NCBI GenBank assembly: GCA_964019155.1
Contig: OZ025244.1
Location: 40,602,389 to 40,666,388, forward strand
Origin: Osedax fenrisi
Lineage: Eukaryota; Annelida; Polychaeta; Sabellida; Siboglinidae
Direction: 5' to 3'
DNA: 64,000 nucleotides
Shown: piece by piece, positions 1 through 54,999 of the stretch
How positions within the stretch are numbered: position 1 is the stretch's first letter
Layout: every line of letters starts with the position of its first letter
Notes under the pieces: generated by a model
What the model was told of the DNA's origin: nothing
What the model saw: only the letters and a program-made list of their open reading frames with translations
Databases searched by the model: none
Program-made: the position numbers and the translations under genes

Positions 1-1160
1 AATTTTAAATTTATTTATAACAATTATTTTTTTTTATTTTTTATTTTAAAGTTTTATAATTTTTATATTTTACAATTACAATTCAAATACAAACACAATA
101 ATTAATTTATTTGTATTACTATACTAATAATTTTTTTCAACGGATCATCATAAGCTTTGCTTCAATATCTATCCGGGTTCTTATACCAAATTTTGAATGA
201 TATATATGGGTGTGTATGCGTTTATATATATATATATTGTATACGTTTTAATTTTTATATATTCAGCTATAAAATCAATAAATGATAATAACATAAATAA
301 TGTAATGTAATATAATCATATATATTACATTATATTATTTAAAGTATTATTTAAAGAAAACGCTAAATGTTTATATTTAAATATAATAATTAAATCTACA
401 ATGTCCCCCATATCAACATTATACATATCTCGTTATCTACTCTACCTATAAAGTTAGTTCTTATCGTAAGTATCCTCTACTAATTCTAATATATCGGATA
501 ATCTATGTTAGTCATCATTTTATTATTTGAATAAAAATCTGTCATTGTTATAAATTAATATATTTATATCTCATCGTGTAATTATTTAAGAATTAATTGT
601 ATCGCTTATCAATGCATAGTTACATATGGGTGTATTCGTAGGTATCAATATAATGTAGTACATATAGGTTAATTTATTTTCTAGCGTTGATTTTACCTAT
701 TTTTCTATCATTGATGTAAGATTATTACAAGTAAGGTTTATTGTGCTACCTAATGAAAACCATCGTGAAAATAACTTATTACAAGCCTGCTTTAATGATG
801 TGATATCAAATGATAATATCTATAATAACTATAGAGTATTCGTGAAAACAATGTTTATAGTATAAACGATAAGATTTGGCTACTCATTTATAACCTCTAA
901 GGTGATAGTGACGAGGTAGTGATAACATAATTCCAAAGGCTAATATATATATATTTACTTTAATGATTACAATCGTATATATGTAAATTTAAATATAATA
1001 TCTGTATTAATTAAATATTAATTTATGAATAACATTTTAAAACTTATTAATATTGATGTATTAATATAAATTATTATTTATAAAATAATTTTAATGACTA
1101 ATATTAATAAGTAAATTTATTATTAAACTTATAAAACTTATAAATACAATTTACTGAAGT
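1..1160. other. AT-rich DNA downstream of the M13 gene
   Basis: No coding signal was found on either strand. It contains short TA tracts and, near 140-190, a segment (AAGCTTTGCTT followed by TCTATCCGGG) that resembles part of the interspersed repeat at 29.58 kb. The 3' untranslated region of the minus-strand peptidase gene must lie in the right part; a minus-strand AATAAA occurs near 1,115, but AT richness makes such hexamers common, so the poly(A) site is not assigned. Confidence 0.5.
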
Positions 1161-43935
<42,775 letters not shown>

Positions 43936-43939
43936 CTAT

Positions 43940-44687
43940 TTATAAATAAGCATATATACATATATAAATTTATATATATATAAATTAATATATATATATA
44001 TATATATATATAAATATATATGAATGTATATATATATGTAACTGTGTGATATACGAATTAAATGTACATTTACATTTACATTTACTACGTAGTAGAATTT
44101 TTAATATTGTTTTATATTTATGAATAATTGTGTGGATATTTATTCGAGTGTGACGGTGATGAATAGCTTAAATGTGTGTATGTATCCGATAGAGTGTGTC
44201 AGTTATTATTATAAAATAGTATGCATGATGATAATGCTTGCTTTTTCTTATCATAGAATATATGCCATCACCTACACACCTGAAATACAAATATACATAT
44301 GTATGATTATAGGTAAGTTTATATTAAACATGTTATTTATTCAAGTATACCCATTTATGTATTAATTATAATACTTATATAATATATTATGTATTACCTA
44401 TTTATTTATTATTTATTTAGCATTCAAATATAATAAAGCGAACATATATCATTCAGTTATTATGTTTTATATTTATGTATATTTATTATATTATGTATTA
44501 ATGTTATATCTTATATATTATCTATACTATGTATACACTATTTATGTATTATGAATATACATATTAGTATTGTTATATTTTCGACTATAGGAGTATCACA
44601 CTTACAAGGCCTGTGAGAAATCTTTCGAATATAATAAAGGAATAACTTAAACAATTATTATTGCAATTCCGAAATCAGCCTACAAGG

Positions 44688-44732
<45 letters not shown>

Positions 44733-45190
44733 TACACTTTGTGGATATATATATATAAGATGATATAATACAAGTATTATTAAATTATTTTAAATAATAT
44801 TTGGTACAATATTATTATACCATAACATGTTATAAAGTTAATACATATATAATTAATAAATCTAAATAAAATATATCTATATAATATTATTAATTTTTGT
44901 ATTTTAAATATGAAATTTAAATTGTATTATCCTGAAATTTAGTATTTTTGAATATATATTAGTTACACATGTTATAAAATAAGGTATTAATAATTACTAC
45001 TAACGAGCAAGTATAGTAGTATGTAATAATTTAGTTTTATTGGTTGACGATATTTCACTGTTATCGCTGATCCATAGTACTTGTCCAGACAACAAAAGTA
45101 TATACATAGCCATACAAATATTCAATAATAACAATAACATTCCTATACTATTACATTATTAGATTATTATTCCCAAATATATATTAAATA
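43940..45190. other. region upstream of assembled exon 1, no supported exon
   Basis: The missing membrane-anchor exon of the M13 gene should be on the minus strand to the right of 43,935. I searched for a hydrophobic stretch of about 20 residues with AG/GT borders and did not find a convincing one. A plus-strand open frame at 44,120-44,365 has no family likeness. Confidence 0.4.
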
Positions 45191-45199
45191 ATAGTTCAT

Positions 45200-45480
45200 A
45201 AGCAGTATATTATGATAGTATTAACTATGGAATATGCTAAATTCAAATCTGAAAATAATAAAAAATATTAAATTATTCATTGAAAACTTTAATATGTCTT
45301 ATATTGAAAATTATGAATTTAACTTTTATTAACTGCTACTATTTTTACATATTATCTATATCTACATATGACATCATTTTGTGAAAAATTCACGGAATAT
45401 CTATCATAAATATACATATTTTACATGTGGATTGTTCAACACACTATGGAGAAAATATATGTATATTAATATATTAACAA
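45200..45480 (+). mobile_element. LINE ORF2 tail fragment
   Basis: Shares ordered blocks with 62,460-62,760: ACTATGGAATA, a TTATTCATT..AAAA block, ATGTCTTATAT and ATTTTACTTTTATT-like sequence. In the other copy this translates as a LINE C-terminal ASIKLWNKL motif. Broken frame. Confidence 0.5.
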
Positions 45481-45554
45481 TTATTTACTTTATTATTTTT
45501 TTTGTAAATTATTTTTATTAAGTATATATGTTGTATATATATAATAGTTTGCTC

Positions 45555-45594
45555 AGGAAACAGTATAAAGAGCTTCCTCTTTAGACTGTTTCCT
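45555..45594. repeat. 18-base-pair hairpin with CTTC loop
   Basis: AGGAAACAGTATAAAGAG, loop CTTC, CTCTTTAGACTGTTTCCT: the arms pair at 17 of 18 positions. No gene is adjacent. It may be a structured RNA, a foldback element or the end of a small transposon. Confidence 0.7.
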
Positions 45595-46209
45595 AAGGTT
45601 ACAATGGAATGAGGATACGATATGACTTACAAGATTATTTAAAATTATATATGCCTAGAATATTGTCTGTAACTTATAGTAGAAATATGTGAAAAATGTA
45701 TCACGATTACAATTTATTAAAATAGGTTTTTATCATTAAAATTATTTTATAATATTTTATCTAGAATAGATAATTAAGAAATAAATATATATGTTGATAA
45801 TATTTAATATCACAATTACACTTATAAATTCTAGGTGTTAAGTAGATTATCTGAAATATTTTTTGTTTAACAAATGTTATATAATCATTGAGTCATTTTA
45901 ATATCATAGTAGTAATTATTTATAACTTATAAGAAGAAGAACTTGTCTATTTATTAGTATAGTAAAATAATTTGATACATATATTCTTGATGATAATTTC
46001 ATATTATTTTACTACTTTCATTATTATGATATCAATTGTAAATATAACATAGTTTGAAAAATATCAAAGAGTATATTTATTTATTGATATTTATCTTTGT
46101 ATTTGATTACAATAAATAATATGCTATCTAAAATATTTCCTGTCTATATTAGTAATAAACATAATTTATTATTATAGAATATATTTTAATATAATATATT
46201 TATATATAT

Positions 46210-47600
46210 ATATTAATTTATGAATGAATGAATTAATTTATTTTAAAACACCGAATAGAGCTGAAGCCATCATAGGTGTATAAATAACAAACTTAATTAA
46301 TTAACGAATTTATTTTAAGAATTGTAGTTAAGTAAAAAAAGTTATACTATACAAAAACGTATACATTATTATAGTGATCTTTTAATTTAACACAATACAA
46401 TGATGGGATCTTTGTTATATAATATGGTAGGATATTTCATATACGAGGAATAATGGAGTAGAAGGCACGCGAATTGAATACAATTATAGATAATACAAGA
46501 GAATTAATACGTTTCTATTAATATGTGTAGAGCAATATTTCATAATATGGCGATTCTACATAAATAGTAATTTGTAAACTTAGATACATTATTCATGTGA
46601 TGTCCAACAGATAAAGTTATTTCAATAATGTATCCAAGATTGCGGACTCAATCAGAAGTTAATATCAATTTACCATAAATAATCACAGGTGGGAAAATGA
46701 GTATTCTAGATAATTCATTAGTTTAGTTTTCGATGTATTCACTAGAAGATAGTTTCTAATAAGCCAATTAATAATTGCTGAATTTTACTCTGTGAGTTAC
46801 AAATTAGAAGTAGGTGAATTAATGGGAAGTTTTATGATAATCTGAATACCATCAGCATACATATGGTAACTAATATTAGATAATTTATTAATAAATTAGA
46901 TATAAACAAAAAATAATAATAAAGGTCCTAGAAATTAATCATGAGGAAACCCAATTGATATATTATTAGGGGGAGATATAAAGTCTTTTATTTTAACAGA
47001 TGAAGTACGATCAGTTAAAAATGTAATTAAACATCTGAGAGGAGATCATTCAATACAAAGATCATAATGCGCTCAATAAGGATATTATGTATACCGTGTA
47101 TCGAATGCGCTCGAGAGGACGAGTAACAGTAATTGTGCACAATAAGAAGTATCAAGATAATTATACAGAGCGTTAGTAATATGGTTGAGAGAAGGTTCAG
47201 TAGAATATAACTTCATGTATGCACTTTTAGAGGGCTCAAGCAAATTATTTGCTTCAAGATAATATATTAGATGGCGGCTTTCAATGCATTCAATAATATT
47301 AATGATAATAGTAGGTTAGGATATGGGTCAGTAATTTGTCAGAACATCAGGAACCATTGATATTTTCTATAGTATGGGATTGATAATAGCATATTTTAAG
47401 GGTTTATCAATATGAGATAAAAGATAAAAGCCATCATCGAATGATTTATAAATCAAATTTAAGATTAAGTATTTTAGTGTATGAACTAGGTTTTTGGTAA
47501 AAATCAAGGGAAGTAGATCTATTGGGGAAATATAATTGGCTGTTATAAATATATAATCAAGTTATGAATTTAATTTATTGTGGGAGACAAAAAATAGTAA
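46210..47600 (-). mobile_element. degenerate LINE reverse transcriptase to C-terminus
   Basis: On the minus strand from about 47,060: DRTSSVKIKDFISPP, then GFPHD-stop-FLGPLLLFFVYI (the G-x-P-Q-G-S-x-L-G-P-L-L-F block) and NISYHMYADGIQIIIKLP, a Y-A-D-D box with the second Asp mutated to Gly. A C-terminal RAFYSIIPRI block lies near 46,420. Many stops. Same broad family as the copies at 5 kb and 59 kb. Confidence 0.7.
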
Positions 47601-48269
47601 GTTTACAAGATATAGATTGGGAAATATGATTTAAATTGTAATCATAGTATTTTAGTATTTAATCTTAGTATTTAATATTTAATATAAGTAAGTAAATTAA
47701 TATTTGAGTTACGAATTGTTATTATAATAGGAAATATATATTCGTGTCAATGAGTTTGGAATACAATATGTTATTAATTAATGAATTAATAAACCGAATA
47801 AATTCGATATACTTGTAAATATTTAGGTTATTTTATTAATTAATTATTTTCATCATTCGAATTATTAGTAAAGTAATTAGAATATTAATAAAAATATTGT
47901 TAAATCAGAATTGTATGGAATATTATCACAAATGTTGTGATATCCATAGAGTTCGATTTAATTAAACCTTAAGTGATTGATAATATTCCTAAGTTTAAAA
48001 ATTATAAAAGTGACATAAATATTGTATATTATCTATACTTTATATCATATATATGTCCTAAAATATTATTCATAAATATTATAAAAATTAAAAACATATA
48101 ATATTGTAATTTAAATATTGTTAAAAATGTAATATACAATATTAAAAAAAATATCAGCTTAAATATTAATCATAAGTTATAATTTTCAAATCCAATAATA
48201 TTTTATAATATTGGATTATATATATATTATATATATACATAATTAAAATCTCTTGTATATACTCTGTCA

Positions 48270-49043
48270 TTATTCCAGAATGTTGACTTTCCTACCCATA
48301 TTCATGGTAATTATTTATATTTAATTTTAACGCATGAAGAAAGTTCCATAATCAAATCTACTATTTCCTCGGATCTCATTATGGATCATTTTACAATTAT
48401 TTGTAAGTTGAAAATGTTAAAAGTGAATACAGATAGTTCTATTGTTTACCATAGAAATATTAAATCATTCATTTAGATTTATTTTCTTAGTTATATCCGA
48501 ATATATATCAATTGATAATATAGATATTAGTTATTTAATGCTACATTATCAAAGGTTTTGGATACTTTTTCTTCTTTAAAAAAAATAAAATTTTCCCTCA
48601 TCCATATTCTCCTTGGTATAATTCTACATTATCTAATTTGAAAAGAAATTTAAGAAAACTGAAGAAAAAATATCTACATGAACCGAATTCTATAAATGAT
48701 CGTGAATTTAAGGATATGCGATTTATTAATAGAAAATCATTTGTATCTAATAAAACCAGTTTCTTTCAGGATAAAATATTAAATTACGGAAATTATACTA
48801 AAAAAAGTTTTAATTTGTTAATTCTTTATACAATAAGGGTTTTCCTAAATCTTTACCAATACATACTGATATGGATCTGTGCAATATTATTTTCTGATTT
48901 TTATATTAATAAGTTATCTGATATCAGCTCCCTCATTTCCAATAAGTTATTAATATATTAATATATACATCATATGATCTAACTTTTGAGAATTATTCTT
49001 CTGATAACTATTTTCATTCTTTTTGTTCAGTTTTAAATGTTGA
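48270..49043 (+). mobile_element. LINE fragment: end of endonuclease and linker
   Basis: Reads NVDFPTHIHGNYLYLILT then IISSDLIMDHFTI-like sequence, the F-P-T-H and S-D-H region that closes an AP endonuclease. After a broken stretch, the frame 48,638-48,961 encodes a basic linker (LKRNLRKLKKKYLHEP, NYTKKSFNLL) and, shifted, SLYNKGFPKSLPIH. It breaks off at a (TA)n tract. The reverse transcriptase that should follow is absent here; 53,558 begins near the right place in such a protein. Confidence 0.65.
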
Positions 49044-49064
49044 TATATATATATATATATATAT

Positions 49065-49765
49065 ATATGTGATGATAAGTTTATTAGCACTTATTATATG
49101 TGTGGCCACCCCTCGTAGGTGCATATAACAATATAGAACGAAAACAATAATAGATAAATAAATAAACAAAACGATAAAATAATATAATTTATAAAAATAG
49201 TAATATTGTATGATTACATAATTGAATATATTACATCGATGATATGTAAGCTTTGAGGTGTGTAATAAAGGACGGGTGTGAATGGATTGATCTAATATAA
49301 GCAGGGAAAGAATTCCATAAGGATGGAACCATATAACTGAAGTCGCGTTTATCATAAACGCGATGATATTTCACGTATGAGACACGAGGGCAAATTAGGG
49401 AAATGTCAGCATTTGATCGTAAGGAAGTCAGTGGGCGTCTTAATGTTAGTAGGGAAGTCAAATAAGGAGGAGAAGTATAATATATTGCTTTATGAGCGAA
49501 TGATAGAAGGTGTAGGAGGGAACGTTTTTTTGAGGGAACCAGTTGGATATGAGTTGGTAGGAGTCGGTAATGGAATGGTCAAATCGATTTATTGAGAAAA
49601 TGGATCGTATAGATGCACGAATTATACGATTTAAAGGTGATAATGAAGTATTAGGGAGATGATATAGTAGTAGGAGCAGTAGTCGATACGAGAGAAGACG
49701 AGTGCGTTTATGAGGACAGTTGTAAGAGGGCGGGTTAAGTCTTTTCTTATACGACGAATTTTGAA

Positions 49766-49790
<25 letters not shown>
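49065..49790 (-). mobile_element. LINE ORF2 C-terminus and 3' end
   Basis: Minus strand: IRRIRKDLTRPLTTVLINAL then VFSRIDYC (thumb region, A-L-V-x-S-R-I-D-Y-C), NRFDHSITD, then the open piece 49,461-49,231 with YHRVYDKRDFSYMVPSLWNS and FPAYIRSIHSHPSF. R-D-F-S-x-x-x-P-x-L-W-N-x-(F/L)-P-x-x-I-R is the usual LINE C-terminal block. It ends with AGTGCTAATAAACTTATCAT at 49,086-49,067. Confidence 0.78.
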
Positions 49791-49800
<10 letters not shown>

Positions 49801-49810
49801 AATTATTGAT

Positions 49811-50580
49811 GGACAAATTATTTCGTCAACAAATTCTGTTAAAAATCTTGGTTTTATTTGTGATAGTAGCTATGTTTTATCGATCAAATCTCAAGTGTAT
49901 GTCGATCTTCTTTTTTTAATTTACATAAAATAAAAACTATTAGAAATGTTTTACCTGATAAAATGTGAAGATCCTTATTGAATATACAGTCCTATATCGT
50001 ATTGAGTACTGTAATTCTTAAACAACGGACTTCCTTTATATTCTATAAATTGCATACATAGAGTTTTACGGTCTTCAGTACATTTACTATTTCACATAAA
50101 ATTATTTGATCACTCAATGATTACTGACGTACCGGAAAAAGTACTTCATAAAATTAGTAAAATACTTCATTACCATAAGTTCAAGCTGGCTATATATGGC
50201 AAGAGATCTTTTCAGCATTTGGCAGCTGCACTATGGAATAGTCTACCATGAGATATAAGACTTGTTACATCCATAGAACATTTCAAAAGTAAAGTCAAAT
50301 ATATTATTATTGACATATAATCAGAAGGAAATGTATTCAAGCCTCGTCCGGACCATTAAAATAGGTCTTAAAATAATATTTGGAAGTGATCTTATAATGT
50401 ATAAATCTTATATAATGTATAAATATAAATTATCGGATTTCATTAAATCCATGAATAGTTTAATATGAGAGTGGTTTCGAATGGTCATTAGAATCATATG
50501 GTTATAAATAAAAACGTCATCTAAGTTCCTAGATGGGATGAAATGACTACACCAAATAAAATTAATAATAACTATAATAA
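49811..50580 (+). mobile_element. LINE ORF2 C-terminus with 3' UTR
   Basis: Plus strand: GQIISSTNSVKNLGFICDS (the V-K-N-L-G-x-x-x-D block after reverse transcriptase), then from 50,150 HKISKILHYHKFKLAIYG, SFQHLAAALWNSLP and a frame end at HFKSKVKYII..stop near 50,320. The 3' UTR follows with GGTCTTAAAATAATATTTGG and ends ACGTCATCTAAGTTCCTAGA. It is placed tail to tail with the previous fragment. Confidence 0.78.
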
Positions 50581-50639
50581 TAATATATATTAAACTGACT
50601 GTGTTGCTCAGTTGTCTAGAGTCCGTTTTTTGTAACATA

Positions 50640-50845
50640 CCAACGTCACTTCTTTATTCATTTACATTTAAATTCAGATGTTACGTTGGTACTTCATTTT
50701 CGACGTACCCTCTCAACGTACCCTCTCAACCCTCTCAACGTTCCAATCTTACAAAGATCTAACATACCAACGTATCAACGTATCACCTAAAACGCCCGCA
50801 ATCATATATTTAATGAATACAGATGGACGTAGGTACTATACAACC
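50640..50845. repeat. interspersed repeat with ATACCAACGT / ACGTTGGTA
   Basis: ACATACCAACGTCACTTC and ATGTTACGTTGGTAC form an inverted pair about 30 bases apart, followed by a short tandem CGTACCCTCTCAACGTACCC and more copies of CCAACGTATCAACGTATCAC. The start is shared with 58,135-58,260. Confidence 0.6.
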
Positions 50846-51010
50846 ATATATATTAAAATATGTCTTACAATAATATTTAGAAATTATTTCATATAATTGT
50901 GTATAAATATATGATCGTCACTCGTTTAAACCCTGGAATCCTTTGTACCAGAATGAATTTAAGTTCTTGGATGGGATGAAAGAATTCCACCAAAATAAAA
51001 ATAATTATAA
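50845..51010 (+). mobile_element. LINE 3' tail fragment
   Basis: A further copy of the 3' UTR family seen at 50,345-50,575: TTAAAATATGTCTTACAATA then ATTTAAGTTCTTGGATGGGA and CACCAAAATAAAAATAAT. No coding part remains. Confidence 0.6.
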
Positions 51011-51177
51011 ACTATATAGAAACATATAACTTAACATACTATAATATGTATTTTAATATTAATCTTTAAAAAAATACTAAAAACATTATTAAAATATATA
51101 AATATATTATATTATATGGTTAATTATTAAACTCATTACGTACATTTGAAGGTGTACATAATATGTAATTAATTTAC

Positions 51178-51356
51178 CTCGTAGCATGTTTATTTCGTAT
51201 TCTTAAATTAGGTATTATTACTTTAGATTCAATATTTGAAAATTGATCATTATTGCCTAAATTATAATCCAATTCTTTTATATTCAAACTATTTGTAGTA
51301 TTATCTTGATTAATACTAGTATGATAATTATATTTCATATAATTAGAATCATCCAT
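51178..51356 (-). CDS. possible 5' exon (cytoplasmic tail) of the M13 gene
   Basis: An open frame starting with ATG encodes about 59 hydrophilic residues (MDDSNYMKYNYHTS at the start, KVIIPNLRIRNKHATR at the end) and stops at a good donor, AG|GTAAAT. A polar N-terminal tail before a membrane anchor is expected for M13 enzymes, and it lies upstream on the correct strand. It ends in a phase that cannot join exon 1 directly, so a membrane-anchor exon would still be missing between 44 and 51 kb. It could also be a chance frame in AT-rich DNA. Confidence 0.25.
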
Positions 51357-52864
51357 ATTTTATTAAGAAATATGAATAGACGATATAATGTAGGAATTTA
51401 TAGTATATATATTTAATATATGTATTATTTAATATTTAAATAAATCAAAATAACAAATATTATTATAAAAATATAAAATCTAGTTAAATTTAAAATTTAA
51501 AAATTTCTATAAATAAAAATTATTAAACTGATATAATTTACCGATAACCTAAGAAATAATAACCCACGCATTCAGTATTAACAAATAAATGTTATCACAA
51601 CATCAAAAACTTCCATATATATTCATCTATATCTAATGTACTTCATAACGGTTAACAATACTTAAAATTCATAAAAATAACACTTCATCCACATTGTTTA
51701 CACTACATATAGATATCATTAATGTATGTATTCAATTTATGAAATGATGTAATTAAACTAAATTCAAATTATCTTTTAAAATAATTAATTTAATATTGAA
51801 ACTAAAATAAATATATATAATTAAACAGACTACATATTATATTTTAATTAATATTTAAATTAACGTGTTTACTTAGTAAGAATATTGATCGCATATTTAT
51901 CAGATTGTGTCTGATTTGTGCAAATATAACGGAATACACGACATTTAAATAAAGGAGGAATAAATGAGGTTACATATTGAATACATTTCTCATATCATTA
52001 TTCGCTGAGCCCAGTAATAACAGAAATAATATTACACTATGGATGGTTATATAATTATTTAAATATATGTATTACTGATTTATATGGTGTAAAATGAATA
52101 TAAAAACATACACATTTATAATTACGTTTTTGAATTAAAGATTTAGAAAGAAAATAATTTTAAAATATTAATATTTAAACTATATTGAAATAATATATTT
52201 TATCATTGGTCTACTATATGCCTTTTATTAAAAAATTACCCATACTAATGTATTCTCATGATATCCGTACGAACCACATAGGTTACCTGGGTGTATGGAC
52301 TGATTGCTAATGATTATATGTCAATACATCTGATTGGTTGAGATAAAAATGATATAGAGTACGTATAGGTGGTGATCGCACCTGGAAGATAACTCACCAT
52401 CATCAAGGGTAGAGCTCGCATGATAGGTCTTAGATATACATATATAGTTTATATTGTTGTAGAACTATACATAAATGAGTACATGTATTTAATATGATGA
52501 TCTACTAAAAATCTAACTACTAATTTATTATGTAATCTATATACTATTTAATAATATGAAGGACTTAATAATAATCTATAATAAAATACTATTCTTGTAT
52601 ACAATTACATATTACCAATAAAAGTACGAGGAGGCTAAGTTTAATGGAAACCTAACCATATTATCAATCACTATCGTTAATTATTAATAAATTATTTTTT
52701 ATTAATATATTTCTTCCCTTTAAATCATTTTTATTATATCTATTTTTTTTAAATAGTTTATCGCTAATACTTTTACCATAAAATGATAAATACATAAGTA
52801 TATATATAGAACGACTAGATAAGCATCGCTCTTCTTCGTTTACCATGGTCATGCCTAAATTATG

Positions 52865-52906
<42 letters not shown>

Positions 52907-53557
52907 TTAATGTACCTTTAATCATATATTTATATATATGTATTCAAGATTGTTATTAAGAAATATTAATTTATCGGTTCTTTCTTCCGTTAGCTTATTT
53001 ATTATATAATTAATGATCCTCGAATCTGAACTAAATAATCGTTTAGAAGGAAAATATGTCCCTGGCATCATTTAATATATTTTTCTATCATTGAAATGGA
53101 TGGATGTAAATTGGAATACAAGTTCCACCATTCTATATAACACATTTCAAAATATATTGTGAGAATTGATAAACATAAAATAATTGTATTATCAATCTAC
53201 AATCAAAATATATTAATTACACCATATTGAATTATTGATAGTAATAATTCTAAATTCAATACCTATATATTGTATTTTTATTCATTGGATTACATTTAAA
53301 TCCATATAACTTGTATATATTTATGAGACTTTTTCAAATATATATATTAAAATCTAATATATTTAATAAATTACATATATAAATATTATATATTTTAGAA
53401 TATTAATAATAATATTAAAATATTTAAATTTAGTGGTACATTATTGATTCAATTTCCTTTAATGAAACTACTTATTGAATTATAATTGTCTTCATGTAAG
53501 TTTGATGATACATCTCTATTCTAAATAATATATTATATATATATATATATATATAAT

Positions 53558-54807
53558 ATGTTGCGGCATTCTTATTTCCCGAAGAAGCTAATGTTATCTT
53601 ATATTTTACCTATAGTTACAAATAAAAATAAAAGGTCGAATGATTCTACTAATTATCGGACTATATGTATATCTAATATTATCTGTAAGATAATTGAAAA
53701 AGTGATACATAATAGAATATCTTCATTATTAATTACTATGGATAATCAATTTGGCTTTAAAAAAAATCTTGGTACTGAAATGTGTGTGTTTGCGCTTAAG
53801 CAATATTTAACAGATTATAATAATAATAACACTAATATGTTCGTAGCATTTTTAGATGCTTCCAATAAATGCTTTTGATAAAATTAATCATAAAATTTTA
53901 TTTCAAAGATTAAAAGATAATAATATTCCTTCATACATAATTAATTTTTTAAATTACTGGTATAGAAACCAAAGAATATATATTAAATGGTGTAATAATT
54001 CATCGGATAGCTTTCCTGTTACAAGGGGTGTTCGTCAAGGTGGAATTCTCTCACCATTGTTATTTAATTTATATACTAATCCTATGATTAAGAAATTAAA
54101 TGAAATACATTCAGGTTATTGCTTAAATGGAAATATCATCAATAATCTATGTTATGCAGATGATATAGCATTATTTTCACCATCACTAGGGGGTTTGCAG
54201 TTGTTGATAAGTTGTTATAAAGAGTTTGCTAACCATAACCACATAACGTTTAATATTGATAAATCGGTTATTTTACCAATTCATTTTGATAAATCATATC
54301 ATAAACCTGTGAAATTATATATAGATAATAAACTTCTAAAAGTTGTCAAATCATATAGTTATCTTGGACATTGGATTTCAGAGGACTTATCTGATGATAT
54401 TGATATATATATAGTAATATTAAACAGTTATATAAACAAACCATGCAATATCATATAACTTTAATCATTGCTCTAAGGATACAAAAATTATTCTATTTAA
54501 AACATTTGTTTCTAATATATACCTTAGTAGCATATGGATACCAAATAGATATTGCATGGCTAAACTTAATATAGCTTATAATAATGCTTATCGTATTGTT
54601 ATGAACTACAGACGTAGAAATAGTGCCTCTTTAATGTTTTTTAACGATTATGTTAATAATTTAACTGTTAAATTACGCAAGTCATATTATTCGCTATATA
54701 AACGAATACAATTATCGTGTAATTCACTAATTGTTCAATTATATGAATATAATATTGTGTTCCCATCGCCACTGTTTACCATATGGTATAACTCATTGTT
54801 TGAATAG
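53558..54807 (+). pseudogene. LINE ORF2 reverse transcriptase (frameshifted)
   Basis: Frame 1 (53,558-53,878) has SYFPKKLMLSYILPIV, NDSTNYRTICISNIICKIIE (fingers) and FVAFLDAS (first catalytic Asp). A one-base shift near 53,862 leads to frame 2 (to 54,458): INAFDKINHKILFQRLKD, PVTRGVRQGGILSPLLFNLY, NNLCYADDIALFSPS (Y-A-D-D) and SYSYLGHWISEDL. A second shift leads to 54,556-54,807: AKLNIAYNNAYRIVMNYRRR and a C-terminal tail. All core motifs remain, so this is the youngest-looking LINE coding region here, but two frameshifts prevent function. Confidence 0.9.
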
Positions 54808-54928
54808 TATTTTAAATTTCGTTTCTTAGATTAATTGTTTTTTTTTTTAGTTTATTCTTTTTAATTTTCGTTTATATTCTATGGACATCTGTATTTCATG
54901 TCTGATTTAAATAAATAAATAAATAAAA

Positions 54929-54935
<7 letters not shown>
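53558..54935 (+). mobile_element. LINE with reverse transcriptase, 5' truncated
   Basis: Three overlapping frames make up one ORF2 from the fingers domain to the C-terminus. The left edge abuts a (TA)n tract at 53,535-53,555. After the stop at 54,807 comes a short 3' UTR ending in AAATAAATAAATAAATAAAA and a (TA)n tract. L2/CR1-like by general motif set. The preceding missing part (endonuclease) could be the fragment at 48.27-49.04 kb. Confidence 0.85.
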
Positions 54936-54971
<36 letters not shown>

Positions 54972-54999
54972 ATATTATATTTTTTAATAAAACAATTAA

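Noticed and set aside
44120..44365. 81-residue plus-strand frame with hydrophobic stretches
   Set aside because: Wrong strand for the missing membrane-anchor exon of the M13 gene; no splice sites or known motif.
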